Shown here piece after piece: positions 1 through 4,798 of a stretch of DNA of 8,094 nucleotides. Numbering within the stretch: the stretch's first letter is position 1; each line of letters opens with the position of its first letter. The stretch lies in the NCBI GenBank assembly GCA_021847625.1, contig JAJZQK010000119.1, positions 1 to 8,094 of the forward strand, given 5' to 3'. Position numbers and translations under genes: made by a program. The notes beneath the pieces are model-generated. The model was not told where the DNA came from. It did no database searches and saw only the letters and a list, made by a program, of their open reading frames with translations. The DNA comes from Chloroflexota bacterium (GTDB lineage: Bacteria; Chloroflexota; FW602-bin22; JAMCYS01).

Positions 1-1676
1 CCGCACCCATCAAACCAGCTCCTACGGTGGGGATGCCAGGGGCAGGCGATGGGGCTGGTGAGAAACTGCCTCCTGCGGTCAAGCGCCTTGATCTGCAGGC
101 AAACGTCAATTACACACCGAACGGAGCTGTGGTGGACTGGGAAGTAGACCAGGCGAGCGAGAGCGAGGGCCACTGGGAAGGAGCAGGGCCACTTGGGGAG
201 CCGTTCAGACAAGGGAGCTACCTAGTAACGGCCCTCGGCGAGGGCGGAGAAGCCTCTGAGCGGACCAGTCTCGTGGTGCTCGGGCCACCCATTATCAAGT
301 ACTTCCTATCCAGCAGCGAGGTGGCTCCACCCGGCGCTGCGGTGGAGTTGCGCTGGGAGGTGGCGGGAGCGGCCGAGGCAGAGATCGATGGCCAGCCCAT
401 ACCTGTCCCAACGGGTCGATTAGAAGTCACGACGAAGACGGATCGTTATGTTATCTTACGCGCGGCCAACGTCGCCGGCGAAGTGAGTAGCGCCGTGCGC
501 ATCCGGCCAGCATCGACCGCTGTGCCGACATTCACGCCGACCCCTACTTTTGCGCCGGCCAGCACGGAGACGCCGACGCCCACGGCATACGCTCCGATCG
601 TGATTACGACCACTCCTACCACTCCACCCACCTTCACCCCCACGTCCACAGCGATGCCCACGTTCACCCCCACGTTCACCCACACGCCCACTAGCACGCG
701 AACGCCGACGCCGCGGCCGTCCGTGGTCGACACGATTACCGTGGATGCCAGGCCGGTAGGGATCGCCCGCCGCCCCTCGACGGGCTGGCTCTACGTGCCG
801 GCGATGGGAGGGAACGTGGTCGACGCCATCGATCCGGCTACTAGGCGCGTGATTCGCGTCACTCGTCCCTTCAACCAACCTGTCGACGTCGGAATCAGTC
901 CCGACAGTCGCTGGCTGTATGTGGCCAACCGAGGCAGCAACTACCTGAACGTCGTCGACCTTCAGCCGCCGCTCGGGTCGGAGTTCCCCGACTGGGGACG
1001 TTCCACTGGTGCCTCGCCCTACGGCTTGGCCGTGGCGCCGAACGCACCCAACGGGTTACCAGTAGTTGTCGCCAATAGCGGCACTAGCAGTCCCGGTTTA
1101 GCAAGCGTAATCAGTAGCTCGTCCTCCTCATGGACGGCGACGGTCGGCGACGGGCCACGCGGGGTGGTCATCCTGCCGAACGCCTCGCGCACCTATGTCG
1201 CGAACACGAGCGCCGGTACGGTGACCGTCTTCAGCGGTATTCCGACCGCTCGGCAGGCGCCGCTAGCCACAATCAAGGTCGGTGGCTCGCCTATCGGCAT
1301 CGCCGCCGCGCCCAAGAGCGACCTCGTCTACGTCGCCAACCGGCAGCTGAACAGCCTACAGATAATCGACGTCAAGACCAATGCTGTGGTCGCCACCGTC
1401 AGAGTGGGTAGCTCACCCGTCGGGGTGGCGGCGGGACCGGAGGGTCGCTGGGTCTACGTGATGAACGAGGGAAGCGACGACGTGAGCGTGGTGGAGGTTG
1501 GCCCGCGCGCCGTACGGTTCACCCTCAAGGTCGGCAACAGCCCGCAGGACGCGGCGATCACGCCGGATGGCAACACGATTTACGTCACGAACCTGAACAG
1601 CAACAGCATCAGCGTCATTCAATGGCCACTCGTAGCAGGAGTGGTACCGATCAGACCCACCTCGCCGATACGGTAG
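1..1676 (+). CDS. Ig-like / Pro-Thr stalk / seven-bladed YVTN beta-propeller protein, 5' partial
   Basis: The reading frame is open to the left edge (first whole codon at 3), so the true start is probably upstream; a GTG at 27 is possible but has no clear ribosome binding site. Numbering from that GTG (549 residues): two Ig-like beta segments at about 19-85 and 87-160, the second with the 'V.PG..VELRWEV.GA' pattern of bacterial Ig-like repeats; a Pro/Thr-rich stalk at 161-231; then seven YVTN-type repeats to about 532, with signatures WLYVPA, WLYVAN, VVVAN, TYVAN, VYVAN, VYVMN and IYVTN, each followed by a V-x-V-I/V-D-like strand. Seven repeats would close one propeller. YVTN propellers are usually exported or cell-surface domains that bind proteins or ligands; no catalytic motif is seen. 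Any signal peptide or membrane anchor would lie outside the window. It is followed 30 bases later by a membrane protein gene, probably in the same operon. The domain calls are firm; the function is unknown. Confidence 0.85.
   Translation, partial: APIKPAPTVGMPGAGDGAGEKLPPAVKRLDLQANVNYTPNGAVVDWEVDQASESEGHWEGAGPLGEPFRQGSYLVTALGEGGEASERTSLVVLGPPIIKYFLSSSEVAPPGAAVELRWEVAGAAEAEIDGQPIPVPTGRLEVTTKTDRYVILRAANVAGEVSSAVRIRPASTAVPTFTPTPTFAPASTETPTPTAYAPIVITTTPTTPPTFTPTSTAMPTFTPTFTHTPTSTRTPTPRPSVVDTITVDARPVGIARRPSTGWLYVPAMGGNVVDAIDPATRRVIRVTRPFNQPVDVGISPDSRWLYVANRGSNYLNVVDLQPPLGSEFPDWGRSTGASPYGLAVAPNAPNGLPVVVANSGTSSPGLASVISSSSSSWTATVGDGPRGVVILPNASRTYVANTSAGTVTVFSGIPTARQAPLATIKVGGSPIGIAAAPKSDLVYVANRQLNSLQIIDVKTNAVVATVRVGSSPVGVAAGPEGRWVYVMNEGSDDVSVVEVGPRAVRFTLKVGNSPQDAAITPDGNTIYVTNLNSNSISVIQWPLVAGVVPIRPTSPIR
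507..719 (+). repeat. Pro/Thr-rich low-complexity stalk-coding repeat
   Basis: This stretch codes for about 71 residues dominated by Pro, Thr and Ser, with repeated TPTFTPT-like units (for example around 525-555 and 630-690). In the protein it joins the Ig-like part to the beta-propeller and would act as an extended, possibly O-glycosylated spacer. The DNA is internally repetitive (acgcccac / accccca-type units), so copy number may vary between strains. The minus strand of the same stretch gives a Val/Gly-rich open frame that is only a shadow. Confidence 0.8.
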
Positions 1677-1692
1677 GTGGGCCCCGGCGAAC

Positions 1693-1700
1693 GGGAGGTG
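1693..1700 (+). promoter_or_regulatory. Ribosome binding site that sets the start of the second gene
   Basis: GGGAGGTG lies 6 bases before the ATG at 1707. An in-frame GTG at 1677 directly abuts the previous stop codon and has no such site, so the ATG at 1707 is the better start. Confidence 0.75.
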
Positions 1701-1706
1701 CTAGCC

Positions 1707-2888
1707 ATGTCAGATAAGATTCGGGTCTCACTGCAGCCCGCGCTCGTTGAGGTCGAGGCGGACGGCGAGCCTAAGGAGATCGTGCTGGCGATCCAGAACG
1801 TCGCCGACTACGTCGACCAGTACAGCATCGAGCTGCAAGGGCTGGATACGGGGTGGTACACGCTACCCTTATCAAGTGTCTCGCTGTTCCCCCAGGATCG
1901 CGACGAGGTACGCATCCAGGTTCATCCGCGCAAGGAAGACGGTGCAAAGGCAGGGGAGTACCCGTACAGTCTGCGTGTAACCTCGCGGGCGGCAACGGGC
2001 GAGAGCGCCGTCGTGGAAGGCAAGCTGGTGATCCGGGGCTTCGCGGTGTACGTGGCGGAGATACTGCCACCAACCAAAGCAGCTTGCCTTCGTAAGGCCG
2101 ACTTCAGGGTAAGGATCATCAACCGCGGCAACGTCGACGTCACCCTGGCACCCTCGGTCACAGATAGGGAGGAGGGCTGTCGCTTCTCCCTCCAGCCGCC
2201 CGAGCCAACCGTGCCCGCGGGCACCCCACCCCCTACGGCAGAGGTGATGCTGACCGTGCGTCCGAAGCGCTCGATGTGGGTTGGCCCTCAGAAACAGTAC
2301 GACGTAACCCTCACGCTGGTGCCACAGAGCGCCAAAGGTGAGGCCAAGGCTCTCGGCTGCCAAGTGCTGCACAGGCCATTGCTGCCCTCGTGGAGACCAG
2401 TCTTCAGCTGGGCAAAACGCGCTGCCGCAGTGATCGCCGTGGTAGCCCTCGCCCTGCTCGGCATGCAGGTAGTGGAGAGAGAGGGCGGTATTGGCGCGCT
2501 GCCCGATACTGCCGACCGCTGGGTTGCCCAGACACGAGGAAGCCTGCAGGACGCGCTTGGCATCCCGCGGGATCAGCCTGCGTCCGGACAAGCTGGCATT
2601 GGCCAGGCGGCCAAGCCAGCCCCGACCGCGGGACCAGCGACTCCGACACCAGCGGGACGAGCGTTCGCGGAGCCATTCCTGCCGGTTTTCGAGGCCGCGG
2701 CAGACCGCGTCGGACCCGCCATCGAGGAAGCCATCGCCGACAAGGACGGCAACTTGCACCAGAGCACCGAGCGCGGCTTCCTGGTCTGGTGGAAGGGCCC
2801 CAACACGATCTACTTCTTCTCGAAGGAAGAGAAGGCCGTATTCCAGTATCGAAATGGCGGCCTCAACTCACTGGCAAAGGCAGAATAA
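1707..2888 (+). CDS. Single-pass membrane protein with two Ig-like domains and a C-terminal LGFP-like module
   Basis: 393 residues from the ATG at 1707. Residues 5-111 and 112-222 form two beta-rich Ig-like domains of the kind found in COG1470-like proteins; the pattern 'V.N..D.VD.Y...L', a Leu-Phe-Pro turn (60-62) and the closing 'RPLLPSW' (223-229) match a family I know from Actinobacteria and Chloroflexota, sometimes loosely called 'hydrolytic protein' although no active site is visible. One strongly hydrophobic helix follows at about 239-256. There is no N-terminal signal peptide, and basic residues (R230, K237, R238) precede the helix, so the Ig domains are predicted to be cytoplasmic and the C-terminus outside. 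A Pro/Ala/Thr linker (about 290-318) leads to a module at about 320-385 resembling LGFP-type repeats ('VGPAIEE...DG...Q..ERGFLVWW'), which occur in cell-wall proteins. It is probably co-transcribed with the propeller gene 30 bases upstream. The fold calls are moderately sure; the function is unknown. Confidence 0.85.
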   Translation: MSDKIRVSLQPALVEVEADGEPKEIVLAIQNVADYVDQYSIELQGLDTGWYTLPLSSVSLFPQDRDEVRIQVHPRKEDGAKAGEYPYSLRVTSRAATGESAVVEGKLVIRGFAVYVAEILPPTKAACLRKADFRVRIINRGNVDVTLAPSVTDREEGCRFSLQPPEPTVPAGTPPPTAEVMLTVRPKRSMWVGPQKQYDVTLTLVPQSAKGEAKALGCQVLHRPLLPSWRPVFSWAKRAAAVIAVVALALLGMQVVEREGGIGALPDTADRWVAQTRGSLQDALGIPRDQPASGQAGIGQAAKPAPTAGPATPTPAGRAFAEPFLPVFEAAADRVGPAIEEAIADKDGNLHQSTERGFLVWWKGPNTIYFFSKEEKAVFQYRNGGLNSLAKAE

Positions 2889-3084
2889 CCCAAGGGTAGT
2901 ACTTCCGTGGGCGGCAGCATCGGAGTCCAAGCACGTAGACCTATCGCGAACACCAGTGAGAGATGGGCCGGCGAGGGCGTTCCTGCGGTATGAACATCCA
3001 TAGGTCGGTGCCATGGATCAAAGCGATCTGCTGCGTTCGACGGAGGGCAGGGCGGTAACCGAGGAGAACACCCCCCGATGCGCG

Positions 3085-3105
3085 GGCCCCTGGCCGAAAG
3101 GGGCC
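3085..3105 (+). repeat. 7-bp inverted repeat, possible transcript-end hairpin
   Basis: GGCCCCT (3085-3091) and AGGGGCC (3099-3105) are perfect inverted arms around a 7-base loop. The stem is strong, but no T-run follows, so it is not a classical intrinsic terminator. It lies about 200 bases after the envelope genes and could end or stabilise their transcript. Confidence 0.3.
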
Positions 3106-3324
3106 GACACCATTCAGATACTCGACGTGCTCCGCCCCCGAAGCCTATTCCATCATCTGTGACTAGCCGGCGCGGCCCTAGGCTATGGAGTTCAATGGCC
3201 TATGGCGCCATCGCCACGACGGGAACCATGATCCTCGCAACCGCCGCAAAGAAGCCTCCCGGCAGCCCTGCAGAGCTCGTGGTGCTGTCCAGGTCGCCGA
3301 CTTCGACGCACAGCGCCGTAGTCG

Positions 3325-3501
3325 TCAGCCCTGACCGACCACCCAGTGAATGACGGCCCTTATCGTCTCGTGGCTGACCCCGTGTTCCACGACCAGCTTG
3401 CGCAGGGTCTCCCTGCCATACCGGCTGCAGAACCCCAGGCGATCTGCCTTATACAGCAGTGTGTCTAGTCCTGTCCGCCCTCTCAGGCCGCTGCGGCGCA
3501 T
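3325..3501 (-). pseudogene. Possible decayed helix-turn-helix (recombinase/transposase-like) fragment
   Basis: Read on the minus strand from an ATG at 3501 to a TGA at 3325, this gives 58 residues. The last 45 or so have strong G/C bias at third codon positions and end in a helix-turn-helix-like stretch (RETLRKLVVEHGVSHETIRAVI), where GVSHETIR is the form commonly seen in the DNA-binding helices of transposases and serine recombinases. No ribosome binding site precedes it, nothing recognisable follows the stop, and the upstream part of the frame (to 3738) has mixed codon usage. I read it as the remnant of a mobile-element gene, though a chance match in GC-rich DNA is not excluded. Confidence 0.35.
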
Positions 3502-3530
3502 GCAAGCGAAAGTGCGTGGCGGAAATCGGG

Positions 3531-3562
3531 AGGTCGGCGAAGCTGACACTTGGCAGGTCGGC
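3531..3562 (+). repeat. Direct repeat AGGTCGGC upstream of the promoter
   Basis: AGGTCGGC occurs at 3531-3538 and again at 3555-3562, with 24 bases between starts, immediately upstream of the -35 box at 3573. The position suits regulator half-sites, but an 8-base match in GC-rich DNA can occur by chance. Confidence 0.25.
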
Positions 3563-3567
3563 ACAGA

Positions 3568-3581
3568 TGCCGTTGACGGCA
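3568..3581 (+). promoter_or_regulatory. Perfect palindrome over the -35 box, candidate operator
   Basis: TGCCGT (3568-3573), a TG spacer and ACGGCA (3576-3581) form a perfect inverted repeat with 6-base arms. It covers the whole -35 hexamer TTGACG (3573-3578), so a bound dimeric protein would block RNA polymerase. The WYL regulator encoded first in the downstream operon is the obvious candidate to bind it; that link is an inference from position. Confidence 0.45.
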
Positions 3582-3601
3582 AGGTCCATCCGCTGTATAG
3601 T
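3573..3601 (+). promoter_or_regulatory. Sigma70-type promoter of the cas operon
   Basis: TTGACG (3573-3578) and TATAGT (3596-3601) are separated by exactly 17 bases. Each differs from the sigma70 consensus at one or two positions, and this is the best promoter I can see in the window. Transcription would start near 3608, leaving a leader of about 180 nt before the GTG at 3789. It points toward the WYL-cas3-cse1 operon, with no other gene between. Confidence 0.6.
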
Positions 3602-3750
3602 ACGAGCACGCTGACGCCCGCTCGCTCTTGCTTAGGCTGGCGTGCCGGGCCGTGCCCCGATCGTTCATCCAGCAAGATCCACCCGCGCGTGAACCGTGAG
3701 AAGAGGGGGCTTCCCACCTCCCCTGCTAGGATAGGCACATAACGGAAGGT

Positions 3751-3766
3751 TCGCGACCCGTCGCGA
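3751..3766 (+). promoter_or_regulatory. Leader hairpin just before the regulator gene
   Basis: TCGCGA (3751-3756), a CCCG loop and TCGCGA (3761-3766) can fold into a compact hairpin in the leader RNA. It ends 9 bases before the ribosome binding site of the WYL gene. It could also be a double-stranded protein site, since TCGCGA is itself palindromic. Confidence 0.35.
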
Positions 3767-3775
3767 GAGACTAGC

Positions 3776-3780
3776 GGAGG
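3776..3780 (+). promoter_or_regulatory. Ribosome binding site that sets the start of the WYL gene
   Basis: GGAGG lies 8 bases before the GTG at 3789. A possible GTG at 3780 overlaps the GGAGG itself and so cannot use it; the start at 3789 is preferred. Confidence 0.65.
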
Positions 3781-3788
3781 TGCAATCG

Positions 3789-4796
3789 GTGGAACTGTGG
3801 AACGACAGCCCCGGCGTCCTGGAGGAGACCAAACGCGTGGCGAGGGTGCTCGACATCATCGCCCGCATCGCCTCCCGCCCCAAGGTCTGGACGCGCCGGG
3901 ACCTGGCCCGCGCCTTCGAGATCAGCGAGCGGCGCCTCCAGCAGGACCTGGAGATCATCGTCCACCGCCTGCACATGCCGCTCGACCACTGCCAAACCGG
4001 CTACTACTTCACCGAGCACCGGGCCCTGCCCGCGGTCACCTTCGCCTTCGGCGAGGCCGTCGCCCTGCTGCTGGCCGCCGGCGTCGGCCAGGCCACCGCC
4101 GGGGTGGACTCGGCCCAGCTGGCCGCCGCCCTCGCCCGTCTGGAGGCCCTCTTTCCCCCGGAACTGCGCCACCTGCTGGGCGCCCTGCACACGGACGGCA
4201 CGGCCACCGGGGCCGATCCTCGCCGTCAGCGGCTCCTCGAAGTACTACAGGAGGCCATCGCCACGCGCACGACGGTGACGATGAGCTACGCTACCGCCTC
4301 GCGGGATGGCGAGGTGACGGAGCGGGCGGTCGACCCCTACGCCCTGGTGCCCTACGTGCGCTCGTTCCATCTGGTCGCCTACTGCCACCTGCGCCGGGAG
4401 GTGCGGGTCTTCAAGGTCGATCGCATCCAGCACCTCAGGCCCACCGCCGAGCGCTTCACGATGCCGGCGGACTTCGACGTGGCGGCCTACCTGGGGGAGG
4501 GCTGGGGCCTGATGCGCGGGGTGGCCCGGGAGCCGGAGCTGGTGCAGATCCGCTTGCGCCCCCGGGCTGGGCGCTGGGTATCCGAGGAGCGGTGGCACCC
4601 CTCCCAGCAGGCGGAGTGGCAGGCCGACGGGACGCTCCTTTTCTCGCTGCGGGTGGGCGTGACGCCGGCCTTCGTGCGCTGGGTGCTCTACTACGGGGCC
4701 GACGCCGAGGTGCTGCGGCCCGCCTGGCTGGCCGAAGAGGTCCGCCGCCAGGCGGAGGCGATCAGCACCCTTTACGCGCAAAGGGAGGCTCGTTGA
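3789..4796 (+). CDS. WYL-domain transcriptional regulator of the CRISPR-Cas operon
   Basis: 335 residues from the GTG at 3789. It has the layout of this family: a winged helix-turn-helix at about 17-62 (recognition helix near ISERRLQQDLEII, 45-57), a linker region, a WYL domain at about 147-217 (VDPYALVPY at 181-189, then a conserved strand and KVDRI at 209-213), and a C-terminal WCX-like segment at about 250-325 ending in a helix. The triad that names the domain is Phe-His-Leu here (193-195) rather than Trp-Tyr-Leu. WYL domains are thought to sense nucleic-acid or nucleotide ligands, and WYL regulators are recurrent partners of CRISPR-Cas loci; Synechocystis sll7009 is a known example affecting crRNA levels. 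Its stop overlaps the cas3 start by one base, so it is co-expressed with cas3 and may regulate its own promoter about 190 bases upstream. The family call is sure; whether it represses or activates is unknown. Confidence 0.92.
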   Translation: MELWNDSPGVLEETKRVARVLDIIARIASRPKVWTRRDLARAFEISERRLQQDLEIIVHRLHMPLDHCQTGYYFTEHRALPAVTFAFGEAVALLLAAGVGQATAGVDSAQLAAALARLEALFPPELRHLLGALHTDGTATGADPRRQRLLEVLQEAIATRTTVTMSYATASRDGEVTERAVDPYALVPYVRSFHLVAYCHLRREVRVFKVDRIQHLRPTAERFTMPADFDVAAYLGEGWGLMRGVAREPELVQIRLRPRAGRWVSEERWHPSQQAEWQADGTLLFSLRVGVTPAFVRWVLYYGADAEVLRPAWLAEEVRRQAEAISTLYAQREAR

Positions 4797-4798
4797 TG
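4783..4798 (+). promoter_or_regulatory. WYL-cas3 translational coupling junction
   Basis: GGGAGG (4783-4788) lies 7 bases before the cas3 ATG at 4796, and that ATG shares its first base with the TGA of the WYL gene (TGATG). The site fixes the cas3 start, even though the same frame stays open, without a stop, far upstream through the WYL gene. Confidence 0.75.

Larger units (their letters stand above)
2889..3788. other. 900-base intergenic region between the envelope genes and the cas operon
   Basis: No open frame here is convincing as an intact gene: the candidates on either strand lack ribosome binding sites, overlap each other and have mixed codon usage. No tRNA-like T-loop, CRISPR repeat or clear intrinsic terminator was found. 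Its recognisable contents are an inverted repeat, a possible broken helix-turn-helix gene on the minus strand, a good promoter with an overlapping palindrome, and a leader hairpin, each listed separately. Base composition looks lower in GC than the cas genes to its right. The mixture suggests an old insertion/deletion site between two unrelated operons. Confidence 0.6.

Noticed and set aside
446..733. Minus-strand frame giving a Val/Gly-rich repetitive protein.
   Set aside because: It is the complement of the Pro/Thr stalk codons and shows no independent coding signal.
1677..1706. GTG at 1677 as the start of the membrane protein gene.
   Set aside because: It directly abuts the previous stop without its own ribosome binding site, while GGGAGGTG is well placed for the ATG at 1707.
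3085..3105. Intrinsic terminator for the envelope operon.
   Set aside because: The stem is good but no T-run follows, so it is kept only as an inverted repeat.
3078..3353. Plus-strand 91-codon frame in the intergenic region.
   Set aside because: No ribosome binding site, no recognisable similarity, and it starts inside the inverted-repeat region; codon use does not favour it over the other frames.
3371..3395. A GTGTTCC start reminiscent of a type I-E CRISPR repeat.
   Set aside because: Only the first 7 bases match; there is no hairpin of the repeat type, no second copy and no spacer periodicity.
3350..3742. Plus-strand 130-codon frame before the WYL gene.
   Set aside because: It runs across the promoter and palindrome, lacks a ribosome binding site, and its translation is basic and Ser/Pro-rich without domains.
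3797..4795. The cas3 frame stays open for 333 codons upstream, through the whole WYL gene, suggesting a 1215-residue protein.
   Set aside because: The upstream part translates to Gly/Pro/Arg/Ala-rich sequence without domains, is out of frame with a clear WYL gene, and cas3 has its own ribosome binding site and ATG at 4796. It is an effect of high GC.
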